A DNA stretch of 64,000 bases from Duganella sp. Leaf126 (GTDB taxonomy: Bacteria; Pseudomonadota; Gammaproteobacteria; Burkholderiales; Burkholderiaceae_D). Below are positions 18,232 through 27,795 of this stretch, piece by piece. Both the position numbers and the translations under genes were made by a program. Each line of letters starts with the position of its first letter. Within the stretch, counting starts at the first letter, position 1. Below the pieces are notes generated by a model, which saw only the letters and a list, made by a program, of their open reading frames with translations, ran no database searches and was not told the DNA's origin. Location of the stretch: the NCBI RefSeq assembly GCF_001423125.1, contig NZ_LMNW01000003.1:163022-227021 (forward strand). The letters are read 5' to 3'.

Positions 18232-19344
18232 ATGGCAGGAAAGTTCGTTGGCGTGCTGGCGGTGACCGGTCTGATGGTTGCTGGCCTGGGGCAGGTCCAC
18301 GCCCAGGCGCAGGAGGAAAAAGTCCTCAACATCTATAACTGGTCCGACTACATCGCGGAAGATACGGTCAAGAATTTCGAGAAAGAGACCGGCATCAAGG
18401 TGCGTTATGATGTATTCGATAACAACGAAATCCTGAACTCCAAGCTCGTGGCCGGCAAATCGGGCTACGACATCGTGGTGCCCACCGCGCAATGGGCGCG
18501 CCTGCAGATCGACGGCAAGCTGCTGCGCAAGCTCGACAAGTCCAAGCTGCCCAACCTGAAAAACCTCGACCCGGCGATCCAGGCCAAGCTGGCCAGCATC
18601 GATCCCAATAACGACTACCTGGTGGACTGGTTGTGGGGATACACCACGGTCGGCATCAACGTCAACAAGGTGAAAGCGGCGCTGGGCGGCATGCCGATGC
18701 CGGCCAATGCCTGGGACCTGGTGTTCGATCCCAAGTATGCGGCCAAGGTCAAGTCGTGCGGCGTATCGTTCCTCGACTCGCCGTCCGAAGTGCTGCCGGC
18801 GGCACTGATGTACCTGGGCAAACCGGCATACTCGAAGAACGCTGCCGACTATGCCGAGGCGGGCAAGCTGCTGCAGACCATCCGCCCCAATGTCACCCTG
18901 TTCAGTTCGTCGGGCTACATCAACGACATGGCCAACGGCGCCGTCTGCGTGGCGCTGGGCTGGTCCGGCGACATCAACATCGCCCGCCAGCGCGCCATCG
19001 ACGCCAAGAACGGCAACGTGATCGAAGTGCTGGTGCCCAAGACCCCGGCCGCGCTGGTGTTCGACACCATGGCCATCCCGGCCGACGCCCCGCACCCGAA
19101 CAACGCCCACCTGTGGATCAACTACATCCTGCGCCCGGAAGTGCACGCCAGCCTGACCAACAAGGTGTTTTACGCCAACCCGAACACGGCCAGCGTGAAA
19201 TTCGTGCGCAAGGATATCGCCGGCAACAAGACCGTGTTCCTGTCCGACGCCGACAAGCAGCGCATGGCGGCGCCTGAAGCGGTGCCGGCCGATATCCGGC
19301 GCCTGGTGACGCGCACTTACACCAAGTTCAAGACCGGACGCTAA
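18232..19344 (+). CDS. potF: Putrescine-type polyamine ABC transporter substrate-binding protein
   Basis: 370 residues from the ATG at 18232 (GGAGGT just upstream); another in-frame ATG at 18205 has no ribosome site. A signal peptide (MAGKFVGVLAVTGLMVAGLGQVHAQA) precedes LNIYNWSDYI, the classic PotD/PotF opening. DIVVPTAQWARLQ, a PNNDYLVDWLWGYTTVGIN segment and WSGDINIARQRA are further family blocks. PotF binds putrescine in the periplasm for PotGHI. No permease or ATPase genes are adjacent, so the rest of the transporter must be elsewhere. Confidence 0.88.
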   Translation: MAGKFVGVLAVTGLMVAGLGQVHAQAQEEKVLNIYNWSDYIAEDTVKNFEKETGIKVRYDVFDNNEILNSKLVAGKSGYDIVVPTAQWARLQIDGKLLRKLDKSKLPNLKNLDPAIQAKLASIDPNNDYLVDWLWGYTTVGINVNKVKAALGGMPMPANAWDLVFDPKYAAKVKSCGVSFLDSPSEVLPAALMYLGKPAYSKNAADYAEAGKLLQTIRPNVTLFSSSGYINDMANGAVCVALGWSGDINIARQRAIDAKNGNVIEVLVPKTPAALVFDTMAIPADAPHPNNAHLWINYILRPEVHASLTNKVFYANPNTASVKFVRKDIAGNKTVFLSDADKQRMAAPEAVPADIRRLVTRTYTKFKTGR

Positions 19345-19416
19345 GGGCACCTCGAAAAACCTGTTGCGCGACGCAAGACGATATCGGGCCGCTCGCTACG
19401 GTTTTCGCGGTCCCCC
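19342..19416 (+). repeat. Dispersed intergenic repeat, copy B (after potF), core inverted
   Basis: Begins with the same TAAGGGCACCTCGAAAA, again starting at a stop codon (potF). The following 29 nt (about 19364-19392) are the reverse complement of the copy A core with three mismatches. Confidence 0.65.
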
Positions 19417-19446
19417 TACGCTGGGCCGAGCCGCCGCCTGGCGGCG

Positions 19447-19911
19447 CTACTTGGCCAGGTCCGCGCTCATCACCGCTTTCAGGTACACGCTGCCCGGATC
19501 GCCCGGCGTGCGCTGGCAGAACCACCATGCGCTGGCCTTGCGGATGTCCCAGTCCAGGTCTTCGCCGGCCAGCAGCAGGGCGGCGACCTGGCCCAGCGTC
19601 GGCTGGTGGCCGACCACCAGCACCGTATCCTTGTTGCCGGGCCAGTTGACCGCCTTGAGCACGTCGGCCGGATCGACGCCGGGCGCCAGGTCGTTGTGCA
19701 GCTTGAACTTGCGGCCCAGCGCTTCCACCGTCTGCAGCGTGCGCAGGGCCGGGCTGCTGAGGATGCGGCAGCTGTCGGGCAGCTGCGAGTCGAGCCACTG
19801 GCCCATGCGGCGTGCCTGCTTGAGGCCCTTGCCGGTCAGTGCGCGTTCCAGGTCGGTCATGCCGGGCGCCGGGTCTTCGGCTTCCGCGTGCCGCCACAAG
19901 ATGAGATCCAT
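19447..19911 (-). CDS. sixA: Phosphohistidine phosphatase SixA
   Basis: 154 residues of histidine phosphatase superfamily. The catalytic RHA motif includes His8, and the second histidine sits in VVGHQPTLG. E. coli SixA removes phosphate from histidine phosphocarriers (e.g. PtsO-type). It lies 69 nt downstream of ppk1 on the same strand, so it is probably co-transcribed with polyphosphate kinase. Confidence 0.92.
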   Translation of the reverse strand: MDLILWRHAEAEDPAPGMTDLERALTGKGLKQARRMGQWLDSQLPDSCRILSSPALRTLQTVEALGRKFKLHNDLAPGVDPADVLKAVNWPGNKDTVLVVGHQPTLGQVAALLLAGEDLDWDIRKASAWWFCQRTPGDPGSVYLKAVMSADLAK

Positions 19912-19980
19912 GCGTTTCTCCTATCCTCACTATCGGTTGATCACATCGGATCCCGCTGGTGCGCCTTCCGGCGCACGCCG

Positions 19981-22074
19981 TCAGTCGAGCCGTGCGCCGG
20001 GCGTGCCCAGCGTGTCCATCAAATGCTGCTGGGCTGAAAAACCGCCCTGCTTGCCGCGCACTTTGCGGCGCTGGTAGTGGCCGTCCGGCTCCAGTTCCCA
20101 GGCGTTGCGGTTGTCTTTCAGGTAGGGATTGAGTCCCTCCGAGATCACGCGCCGCTTGAGCGACTTGTCCAGCACCGGGAACGCCACTTCGATGCGGCGG
20201 AACAGGTTGCGGCTCATCCAGTCCGCGCTCGACAGCATGACATCGTGCGCCAGGTCGTTGCGGAAATAATAGATCCGGCTGTGTTCGAGGAAACGGCCGA
20301 TGATCGAGCGCACCTTGATGTTGTCCGACAGTCCCGGCACGCCCGGCTTCAGGGTGCAGGCGCCGCGCACGATCAGGTCGATCTTGACGCCATCCTTGGA
20401 CGCCGCGTACAGCGCGCGGATCACCGATTCGTCCACCAGGGCGTTCATCTTGCAGATGATACGCCCGGGACGCCCGGCGCGCGCAATCCGCGCCTCGTTG
20501 CGGATCGCCTTGATCACCTCGTTCTGCAGCGCGAACGGCGCCAGCCATAGATGGGTGAGGCGGTTCGGCTTGGTCAGGCTGGTCAGGTGGATGAACACCT
20601 CGTTGACCTCCTGGCTGATGCCGGGATGGCAGGTCAGCAGGCCGAAGTCGGTGTAGAACTTGGTGGTGGTCGGATGGTAGTTGCCGGTGCCCAGGTGGGC
20701 GTAGTAGCGCAGCTTGCCTTCTTCGCGGCGGATCACCAGCGCCACCTTGGCATGGGTTTTCAGGCCGACCACGCCGTACACGACCTGCGCCCCGGCCTGC
20801 TCGAGCTTGTCGGCCCAGTTGATATTGGCTTCCTCGTCGAAGCGCGCCTTGAGCTCGACGATCACCGTCACTTCCTTGCCGGCGCGGGCTGCCGCGATCA
20901 GCGCTTCCATCAGGTCCGAATTCATGCCGGTGCGGTAGATCGTCTGCTTGATCGCCACCACGGCCGGGTCATGGGCGGCGCTGCGGATGAAATCGATGAC
21001 GGTCTGGAACGACTGGTACGGGTGGTGCAGCAGGATGTCGTGGGCGCGCAGGGCGGCAAAGATGTCGGCGCTGCCCGGCTTTTGCGCGCTGCCGGGGAAG
21101 AACGGCGTGAAGCGCAGTGCCGGGTTGTCCACGTGGTCCATGATTTCGGTGAGCCGCACCAGGTTGACCGGGCCGTTGACCGCGTACAGCCGGCTTTGCT
21201 GCAGGCCGAACTGGTCGAGCAGGAACTGCGACAGCTCGGGCGGGCAGTTGATCGCCACTTCCAGCCGCACCGAGGTGCCGAACTGGCGGCCCTGCAGCTC
21301 GCCCTTGAGCGCCTGGCGCAGGTTTTTCACTTCGTCCTCGTCCACCCACAGGTCGCTGTCGCGCGTGACGCGGAACTGCGAGTAGGCGATCACCTCGCGC
21401 CCGGCAAACAGGTCCGAGATGTGGGCGTGAATGATCGACGACAGCAGGCAGAACGAGATGCCGCCGCGCTCGGACAGCTCGTCCGGCAGGCGGATCACGC
21501 GCGGCAGCACGCGCGGCGCTTTCAGAATGGCGATCGCCGTACCGCGCCCGAACGCATCCTTGCCCGACAGCGAGACGATGAAATTGAGGCTCTTGTTGAC
21601 CACCTGCGGAAACGGGTGCGCGGGGTCCAGCCCGATCGGCGTGAGCAGCGGTCGCACCTCGGTATCGAAATAGTTCTTGACCCAGGCGCGCTCGGCCTCG
21701 GTGCGCTCGTTGTGGCGCACCAGGTGCACGCCGTTGGCGGCCAGCTGCGGCAGGACTTCTTCGTTGAGAATATTGTATTGGTGGGTGACCAGTGCATGGC
21801 ATTCGTCGCTGATGCGCGAGAGCGTGGCCAGCAGGGCGGGGTGGGTGGCCAGCACGCCGTCGGTGCCGGCGGCAGCCAGCAGGCTGGCAACGCGCACTTC
21901 AAAAAACTCGTCGAGGTTGCTGCTGGCGATACATAAATAGCGCAAGCGCTCGAGCAGCGGAATACTCTTGTCTTCGGCTTGCGCCAGCACCCGGCGGTTG
22001 AACATCAGTTGCGACAGTTCGCGGTCGAGGAACGCGGAATTCTTGCCGGCTTCGGTATGCACATCAGGCTTCAT
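19981..22074 (-). CDS. ppk1: Polyphosphate kinase 1
   Basis: 697 residues from the ATG at 22074; a TTG 21 nt upstream is possible but lacks support. The N-terminal domain starts FLDRELSQLMFNRRVL, and the C-terminal PLD-like domains contain VELKARFDEEANI and the catalytic histidine region KTHAKVALV...YYAHLGTGNYH. It reversibly polymerises the gamma-phosphate of ATP into polyphosphate. It is divergent from pstS across a region rich in PhoB half-sites, so phosphate starvation control is likely. Confidence 0.97.
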   Translation of the reverse strand: MKPDVHTEAGKNSAFLDRELSQLMFNRRVLAQAEDKSIPLLERLRYLCIASSNLDEFFEVRVASLLAAAGTDGVLATHPALLATLSRISDECHALVTHQYNILNEEVLPQLAANGVHLVRHNERTEAERAWVKNYFDTEVRPLLTPIGLDPAHPFPQVVNKSLNFIVSLSGKDAFGRGTAIAILKAPRVLPRVIRLPDELSERGGISFCLLSSIIHAHISDLFAGREVIAYSQFRVTRDSDLWVDEDEVKNLRQALKGELQGRQFGTSVRLEVAINCPPELSQFLLDQFGLQQSRLYAVNGPVNLVRLTEIMDHVDNPALRFTPFFPGSAQKPGSADIFAALRAHDILLHHPYQSFQTVIDFIRSAAHDPAVVAIKQTIYRTGMNSDLMEALIAAARAGKEVTVIVELKARFDEEANINWADKLEQAGAQVVYGVVGLKTHAKVALVIRREEGKLRYYAHLGTGNYHPTTTKFYTDFGLLTCHPGISQEVNEVFIHLTSLTKPNRLTHLWLAPFALQNEVIKAIRNEARIARAGRPGRIICKMNALVDESVIRALYAASKDGVKIDLIVRGACTLKPGVPGLSDNIKVRSIIGRFLEHSRIYYFRNDLAHDVMLSSADWMSRNLFRRIEVAFPVLDKSLKRRVISEGLNPYLKDNRNAWELEPDGHYQRRKVRGKQGGFSAQQHLMDTLGTPGARLD

Positions 22075-22152
22075 GTCTCTTTGATCACTTTGCAATTGAA
22101 ATAATTCTAGCCTGTAATTCCACAGAAGAACGATGCAACAGTGTAAAGACCA

Positions 22153-22172
22153 ATTATGACAAGTCCGTGACG
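22153..22172 (-). promoter_or_regulatory. Putative Pho box facing ppk1
   Basis: On the minus strand CGTCAC and TTGTCAT are spaced 11 nt, the PhoB direct-repeat spacing. The site is about 80-100 nt upstream of ppk1. The first half-site is degenerate. Confidence 0.45.
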
Positions 22173-22177
22173 CACGT

Positions 22178-22226
22178 TGTCATAATCGGTCCGTGGGCCC
22201 TGTCATATATGACATGAGGCCGTCAT
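22178..22226. promoter_or_regulatory. Cluster of TGTCATA half-sites between ppk1 and pstS
   Basis: TGTCATAATCGGT at 22178, the palindrome TGTCATATATGACA at 22201-22214, and CGTCATAATCGGT at 22221 are spaced 23 and 20 nt, about two helical turns. GTCATAATCGGT is repeated exactly. These are probable additional PhoB contacts. Confidence 0.5.
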
Positions 22227-22317
22227 AATCGGTATATTACCCGATGATATACAACTGTTTTCATAGGGGAGAGTGGTGTCACGGCGCTCAACAATTCTTT
22301 TTGGACATTTTTTTGCC

Positions 22318-22351
22318 ATGTCATAAACCTGTCATATTCGGCCGGTAGACT
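22318..22351 (+). promoter_or_regulatory. Pho box and -10 of pstS
   Basis: ATGTCATAAACCTGTCATA (22318-22336) has two TGTCAT units exactly 11 nt apart. TAGACT (22346-22351) lies ten bases further on, the normal PhoB-activated promoter layout. A further CTGTCATA is at 22367. Confidence 0.85.
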
Positions 22352-22389
22352 GCGCAGCATCCTAACCTGTCATAACAAAGGACTTTGAA

Positions 22390-23436
22390 ATGCGAATCAA
22401 ACATCTGATCTCTTCCCTGGTCGTCGGTGCCTGCGCCATGATGGCCTTGTCCTCCGCTGCCAATGCCGCCGATATGACGGGCGCCGGCGCCACGTTCCCC
22501 TATCCGATCTATGCGAAATGGGCGGAGACCTACAAAGCCGCCACCGGCAACGGCCTGAACTACCAGTCGGTCGGCTCGGGCGCCGGCATCAAGCAAATCA
22601 AAGCCAAGACCGTCGATTTCGGCGCCTCGGACGCGCCGCTGAAAGCGGAAGACCTGGACGCCGAAGGCCTGATGCAGTTCCCGGCCATCATGGGCGGCGT
22701 GGTCACCGTGGTCAACGTGCCCGGCCTGGCCCCCGGCCAGCTAAAACTGACCGGCCCGATCGTGGCTGACATCTACCTGGGCAAGATCACCAAGTGGAAC
22801 GACGCCGGCATCGCCGCCATCAACCCGGGCGTCAAGCTGCCGGCCGAAGACATCACCGTGGTGCACCGCGCCGACGGTTCGGGCACCTCGTTCCTGTTCA
22901 CCGACTACCTGTCGAAAACCAGCCCGGACTTCAAGGCCAAGATCGGCGCCGGCACGGCCGTGAAATGGATCGTCGGCGTGGGCGGCAAGGGTAACGAAGG
23001 CGTTGCCGCCAACGTCCAGCGCATCAAGGGCGCGATCGGCTACGTCGAGTGGGCTTACGCCAAGAAAAACAAGATGCAGCACACCCAGCTGAAGAACAAG
23101 GACGGCAACTTCCTGCAACCTGACGACGAGTTCTTCAAGGCCGCTGCCGCCAGCGCCGAGTGGACCAAGACCCCGGGCTTCGGCGTGGTGCTGACCGACC
23201 AGGCCGGCAAGAACTCGTGGCCGATCACCGGCGTGTCCTTCATCCTGATGCACAAGGTGCAGCCGAACGCAGAGAAGGGCAAGGAAGTCATCAAGTTCTT
23301 CGACTGGGCCTTCAAGAACGGCGGCAAGGCTGCGGTGGAACTGGACTACGTGCCACTGCCTGACTCGGTCGTGAAACTGGTGCAGGATTCCTGGAAAACC
23401 AACCTGAAAGATGCTTCGGGCAAGGCGCTCTACTAA
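22390..23436 (+). CDS. pstS: Phosphate ABC transporter substrate-binding protein PstS
   Basis: 348 residues with a signal peptide (cleavage after SAANA). The mature start [17 protein letters not shown] and the phosphate-ligand loops [19 protein letters not shown] and [16 protein letters not shown] are diagnostic. It binds inorganic phosphate in the periplasm and delivers it to PstCAB. An AAAGGA precedes the ATG by 7 nt, and a canonical Pho box drives it. Confidence 0.97.
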   Translation: MRIKHLISSLVVGACAMMALSSAANAADMTGAGATFPYPIYAKWAETYKAATGNGLNYQSVGSGAGIKQIKAKTVDFGASDAPLKAEDLDAEGLMQFPAIMGGVVTVVNVPGLAPGQLKLTGPIVADIYLGKITKWNDAGIAAINPGVKLPAEDITVVHRADGSGTSFLFTDYLSKTSPDFKAKIGAGTAVKWIVGVGGKGNEGVAANVQRIKGAIGYVEWAYAKKNKMQHTQLKNKDGNFLQPDDEFFKAAAASAEWTKTPGFGVVLTDQAGKNSWPITGVSFILMHKVQPNAEKGKEVIKFFDWAFKNGGKAAVELDYVPLPDSVVKLVQDSWKTNLKDASGKALY

Positions 23437-23450
23437 GACCTGACGCCCTT

Positions 23451-23481
23451 CACCGCGCCGCGCACGACCGGCGGCGCGGTG
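23451..23481 (+). other. Stem-loop 1 between pstS and pstC
   Basis: CACCGCGCCG (23451-23460) pairs perfectly with CGGCGCGGTG (23472-23481) around an 11-nt loop. It lies 15 nt after the pstS stop and has no T-run, so it is likely an mRNA-stabilising or attenuating hairpin. Confidence 0.65.
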
Positions 23482-23488
23482 AGGGGGT

Positions 23489-23520
23489 TAGCCTGCGAAG
23501 TTATCCGACCTCGCAGGCTA
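23489..23520 (+). other. Stem-loop 2 between pstS and pstC
   Basis: TAGCCTGCGA (23489-23498) pairs perfectly with TCGCAGGCTA (23511-23520), followed by GCTTACTTTTCC. It may be partial termination, letting pstS be made in excess over pstCAB. Confidence 0.65.
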
Positions 23521-23543
23521 GCTTACTTTTCCGAGACAACAAT

Positions 23544-24590
23544 ATGAGCGCTGACATCACTTCCACGCCAATTCCCACCCCGGAGCCGGCCTCGCAATTT
23601 TCTACTGCGCAAGCCACTGCCGCCGAGCAAGCCGCCATGCAATCGATGCTGCGCACCATGCGCAAGCAGCGCATCCAGGATTTCTTCTTCCACAAGACCA
23701 CGATGCTGTTCGCCCTGTCGGTGCTGCTGGTACTGCTGGGTATTATCATTTCGCTCATGGTCGGCGCCTGGCCGGCGTTCAAGGAATTCGGCCCCGCCTT
23801 CATCACCCGCGTCGAATGGGATCCGGTCAACGACCAGTATGGCGCCATGATCGCCATCGTCGGCACCCTGGCCACGTCCGGCATCGCGCTGCTGATCGCG
23901 TTTCCGATCAGCTTTGGCATCGCCCTGTTCCTGACCGAGATCTGCCCGGCCGCGCTGCGCCGCCCGCTGGGCACGGCAGTCGAGCTGCTGGCCGGCGTGC
24001 CGTCGATCATCTACGGCATGTGGGGCCTGTTCGTGTTCGCACCGCTGTTCGGCGACTACGTCCAGCCGCTGCTGAAAAGCACGCTGGGCGTGCTGCCGAT
24101 CATCGGACCGTTCTTCAGCGGCCCCACCATGGGCATCGGGGTGCTGACCGCCGCCCTGATCCTGGCCGTGATGATCATCCCGTTCATCTCGTCGGTGATG
24201 CGCGACGTGTTCGAAATCGTGCCGGCCGTGCTCAAGGAATCGGCCTACGGCCTCGGCTGCACGCGCTGGGAAGTGGTGCGCAAGATCGTGCTGCCTTACA
24301 CCAAGACCGGCGTGGTCGGCGGCGTGATGCTGGGCCTGGGCCGCGCGCTCGGCGAAACCATGGCCGTCACCTTCGTCATCGGTAACGCCAACAAGCTGTC
24401 GTTCTCGCTGTTCGCTGCCGGTAACTCGATCGCCTCGACCCTGGCCAACGAATTTGCCGAATCGGATACCGTGCTGCACACATCGTCGCTGTTCGCGCTG
24501 GCGCTGATCCTGTTCGTCATCACCTTTATCGTCCTGTCCGCCGCCAAACTGATGTTGGTCGGCATGTCCCGCAAGGAAGGCCTCAAATGA
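23544..24590 (+). CDS. pstC: Phosphate ABC transporter permease PstC
   Basis: 348 residues with six or so transmembrane segments. The ABC-permease EAA loop appears as [26 protein letters not shown], and [17 protein letters not shown] is typical of PstC. The N-terminal 50 residues are cytoplasmic and polar. It forms the inner-membrane channel with PstA. It overlaps pstA by ATGA. Confidence 0.96.
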   Translation: MSADITSTPIPTPEPASQFSTAQATAAEQAAMQSMLRTMRKQRIQDFFFHKTTMLFALSVLLVLLGIIISLMVGAWPAFKEFGPAFITRVEWDPVNDQYGAMIAIVGTLATSGIALLIAFPISFGIALFLTEICPAALRRPLGTAVELLAGVPSIIYGMWGLFVFAPLFGDYVQPLLKSTLGVLPIIGPFFSGPTMGIGVLTAALILAVMIIPFISSVMRDVFEIVPAVLKESAYGLGCTRWEVVRKIVLPYTKTGVVGGVMLGLGRALGETMAVTFVIGNANKLSFSLFAAGNSIASTLANEFAESDTVLHTSSLFALALILFVITFIVLSAAKLMLVGMSRKEGLK

Positions 24591-25474
24591 ACCAAGCTGC
24601 CATCAACCCGCCGGAAGCCCTCGCGCCGGTGAACAAGGTGTACCGCAAGCGCCTGCTGCGGCACCGCGTGGGCATTGCCCTGTCGGTGCTGGCCATGTCG
24701 CTGGGCCTGGCCGTGCTGGCCTGGATTTTGATCACGCTGGTGATCAACGGTTTCTCCGCGCTGTCGGTCAACATGTTCACCGAAAGCACGCCGGCGCCGG
24801 GCAGCGACGGCGGCGGCCTGGCCAACGCCATCCTCGGCACCGTGATGATCGTCGGCCTGTCCACCCTGGTCAGCACGCCGATCGGCATCCTGGCCGGCAT
24901 GTACCTGGCCGAGTACGGCAACGAGAACAAGCTGGCGGCCGTCACCCGGTTCGTCACCGACATCATGCTGTCGGCGCCGTCGATCGTGATCGGCATGTTC
25001 GTCTGGGCCGCCTACGTGGCCACCACCAAGCACTATTCCGGCTATGCCGGGTCGATTGCGCTGGCGCTGATCGCGGTGCCGGTCGTGGTGCGCACCACCG
25101 ACAACATGCTGCGCCTGGTGCCGAGCAGCCTGCTCGAAGCGGCGTTCGCGCTCGGCGCGCCGCGCTGGAAGGTGGCGATGACGGTGCGCCTGCGCGCGGT
25201 CAAGGCCGGCGTGATCACCGGCGTGCTGCTGGCCGTGGCCCGCATCTCGGGCGAGACCGCGCCGCTGCTGTTTACCGCCCTGAACAACCAGTTCTTCAGC
25301 AAGGACATGAACGGCCCGATGGCCAACCTGCCGGTGGTGATCTACGGCTTCGCCATGAGCCCGTACGACAACTGGCGCGAACTGGCCTGGGGCGGCGCGC
25401 TGCTGGTCACCTTCAGTGTGCTGGCGCTGAACATCATTTCGCGCACCATGTTCTCCCAGAAAATTCCGAATTGA
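24587..25474 (+). CDS. pstA: Phosphate ABC transporter permease PstA
   Basis: 295 residues with about six membrane spans. The EAA loop reads [20 protein letters not shown], and [12 protein letters not shown] matches PstA. It partners PstC in the phosphate channel. Its start overlaps the pstC stop by 4 nt. Confidence 0.96.
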   Translation: MNQAAINPPEALAPVNKVYRKRLLRHRVGIALSVLAMSLGLAVLAWILITLVINGFSALSVNMFTESTPAPGSDGGGLANAILGTVMIVGLSTLVSTPIGILAGMYLAEYGNENKLAAVTRFVTDIMLSAPSIVIGMFVWAAYVATTKHYSGYAGSIALALIAVPVVVRTTDNMLRLVPSSLLEAAFALGAPRWKVAMTVRLRAVKAGVITGVLLAVARISGETAPLLFTALNNQFFSKDMNGPMANLPVVIYGFAMSPYDNWRELAWGGALLVTFSVLALNIISRTMFSQKIPN

Positions 25475-25523
25475 CTGACCGTTTAGACCAAACAACTAGC
25501 GACCACCGACATAAAGCGATCCT

Positions 25524-26330
25524 ATGAACACCCCATTGACCCCGGAATTGACGGCCGCGCCCGCTGGCAGCGGCAAGCGCACGACCATCGCCATCTCGAA
25601 CCTGAATTTTTTCTACGGCAAAACCCAGAGCCTGACCAACGTCAACCTCAACATCCACGAGCGCCAGGTGACGGCCTTCATCGGTCCGTCGGGCTGCGGC
25701 AAGTCGACGCTGCTGCGCACGCTCAACCGCATGTACGACCTGTACCCGGGCCAGCGCGCCGAGGGTTCGATCATGTACCGCGGCCGTAACATCCTCGAGG
25801 CCGGCCAGGACCTGAACATGTTGCGCGCCAAGATAGGCATGGTGTTCCAGAAGCCGACGCCGTTTCCGATGTCGATCTACGACAACATCGCCTTCGGCGT
25901 GCGCCTGTACGAAGACCTGTCCAAAGGCGAGATGGACGAGCGCGTGGAATGGGCGCTGAAAAAGGCCGCGCTGTGGGGCGAAGTGAAGGACAAGCTGAGC
26001 AAGAGCGGCCTGTCGCTGTCGGGCGGCCAGCAGCAGCGCCTGTGCATCGCGCGCGGCGTGGCGGTGAAGCCGGACGTGCTGCTGCTCGATGAGCCGACCT
26101 CGGCGCTGGACCCGATCTCGACTTCGAAGGTGGAAGAGCTGATCAGCGAACTGAAGCAGGACTACACGATCGCCATCGTCACCCACAACATGCAGCAGGC
26201 GGCGCGCTGCTCGGACTACACCGCCTATATGTACCTGGGCGAGCTGGTCGAGTTCGGCGAGACCGACCAGATCTTCATGAATCCTGCGCGCAAGGAAACC
26301 CAGGATTACATCACCGGCCGTTTCGGCTGA
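25524..26330 (+). CDS. pstB: Phosphate ABC transporter ATP-binding protein PstB
   Basis: 268 residues. Walker [10 protein letters not shown], signature SLSGGQQQR and Walker [14 protein letters not shown] are intact, and the C-terminus [24 protein letters not shown] is the PstB hallmark. It powers phosphate import and takes part in PhoR signalling. It follows pstA by 49 nt. Confidence 0.97.
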   Translation: MNTPLTPELTAAPAGSGKRTTIAISNLNFFYGKTQSLTNVNLNIHERQVTAFIGPSGCGKSTLLRTLNRMYDLYPGQRAEGSIMYRGRNILEAGQDLNMLRAKIGMVFQKPTPFPMSIYDNIAFGVRLYEDLSKGEMDERVEWALKKAALWGEVKDKLSKSGLSLSGGQQQRLCIARGVAVKPDVLLLDEPTSALDPISTSKVEELISELKQDYTIAIVTHNMQQAARCSDYTAYMYLGELVEFGETDQIFMNPARKETQDYITGRFG

Positions 26331-26372
26331 TCGCACCTGTCGCACCTATAATACGCATTACGGAGAATCAGC

Positions 26373-27083
26373 ATGATCGGTGAACACTCATCCAAACAAT
26401 ACGATAACGAACTCGAAGCGATCCGCTCCAAGGTGCTGCTGATGGGCGGCATCGTCGAGACCCAGTTCCTCGACGCCATGACGTGTTTTCGCATCGGTAA
26501 TCCCGAGCGCGCCGACCGCGTGATGCGCGAGGACGACACCGTCAACCAGCTCGAAGTGTCGCTCGACGACGCCTGCAGCCACCTGATCGTGCGGCGCCAG
26601 CCGGCCGCCAACGACCTGCGCACCATCATGGCGACCATCAAGGTGATCACCGACCTCGAGCGCATCGGCGACGAGGCCACCAAGATCGCCCGCACCGCCA
26701 AGGCGCTGCATTCGCGCGGCACGGTCACGGTCAACCACTACGAGATGGTGCGCAATATCGCCAACAACACCAGCGACATGCTGCACGACGCGCTCGACGC
26801 GTTTGCCCGCAACGACGGCGTGCAGGCGCTCAAGCTGATCGCCCAGGACGCCGTGATCGACCATGAGTTCCGCTCGATCATGCGCAACCTGATCACCTTC
26901 ATGATGGAAGATCCGCGCACGATTTCGGCCGCCCTGGACACGCTGTGGGTGGCCAAGGCCATCGAGCGCATCGGCGACCATGCCAAGAACATCGCCGAGT
27001 ACGTGATCTACGTGGTCGAAGGCAAGGATATCCGCCACACCCGGGCTGCGCCGCTGGCCGACGACAACCTCGACGCTGAATAA
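26373..27083 (+). CDS. phoU: Phosphate signalling protein PhoU
   Basis: 236 residues, all-helical with two repeated PhoU domains, each with the metal-binding pattern seen here as TDLERIGDEATKIA and KAIERIGDHAKNIAEYV. PhoU relays the transport state of PstSCAB to PhoR and dampens the response in high phosphate. A TATAAT at 26347 just upstream may be part of a weak internal promoter, but the -35 is poor. Confidence 0.96.
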   Translation: MIGEHSSKQYDNELEAIRSKVLLMGGIVETQFLDAMTCFRIGNPERADRVMREDDTVNQLEVSLDDACSHLIVRRQPAANDLRTIMATIKVITDLERIGDEATKIARTAKALHSRGTVTVNHYEMVRNIANNTSDMLHDALDAFARNDGVQALKLIAQDAVIDHEFRSIMRNLITFMMEDPRTISAALDTLWVAKAIERIGDHAKNIAEYVIYVVEGKDIRHTRAAPLADDNLDAE

Positions 27084-27098
27084 AGAACGACGAATACT

Positions 27099-27791
27099 AT
27101 GGCATCCGATAAAACCACCGTACTGATCGTGGAGGACGAACCGGCGATTGTCGAGCTGGTGACTTTTTCGCTGCGCGAGGCAGGCTGGAACTGCTGCGCG
27201 GTACAAAGCGTGGGCGAGGCCTGGGACTTCATCCAGACCCGCACCCCGCAGCTGATCTTGCTCGACTGGATGTTGCCCGACCAGACCGGCCTGCGCCTGC
27301 TGGCGCGCATCCGTTCCGACCGCCAGTTCAACGAAATTCCGGTCATCATGCTCACCGCTAAGAGCATGGAAGAAGACAAGCTGGCGGGCCTGAACACGGG
27401 CGCCGACGACTACGTCACCAAGCCGTTCTCGCCGCGCGAACTGCTGGCCCGCTCGCGCGCGCTGCTGCGCCGCAAGAGCCCCGAGCACGCGCAATCGACC
27501 ATGCGCGCCGCCAATATCGCGCTCGACCCGGTCAGCTGCACGGTGTCGATGGACGACCAGAAGATCGACATTGGCCACGCCGAATACAAACTGCTGAAAT
27601 TCCTGCTGGCCCACCCCGAGCGCGTGTTTTCGCGCAGCCAGCTGCTCGACAAGGTGTGGGGCGACCATGTGGTGATCGAGGAGCGCACGGTGGACGTGCA
27701 CGTGCTGCGCCTGCGCAAGGCGCTGAAGGAAGCCGAACACCTGATCAAGACCGTGCGCAGCGTCGGTTATATGTTGTCGGAGAAAACCTAG
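27099..27791 (+). CDS. phoB: Phosphate regulon response regulator PhoB
   Basis: 230 residues. The receiver domain has acidic residues EDE and phospho-acceptor Asp56 in LLDWMLPDQTG, plus KPFSPRELLAR. The OmpR-type winged-helix domain ends EERTVDVHVLRLRKALKE. It binds the Pho boxes seen upstream of pstS. It lies 15 nt after phoU and 4 nt before phoR. Confidence 0.97.
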   Translation: MASDKTTVLIVEDEPAIVELVTFSLREAGWNCCAVQSVGEAWDFIQTRTPQLILLDWMLPDQTGLRLLARIRSDRQFNEIPVIMLTAKSMEEDKLAGLNTGADDYVTKPFSPRELLARSRALLRRKSPEHAQSTMRAANIALDPVSCTVSMDDQKIDIGHAEYKLLKFLLAHPERVFSRSQLLDKVWGDHVVIEERTVDVHVLRLRKALKEAEHLIKTVRSVGYMLSEKT

Positions 27792-27795
27792 TCAC

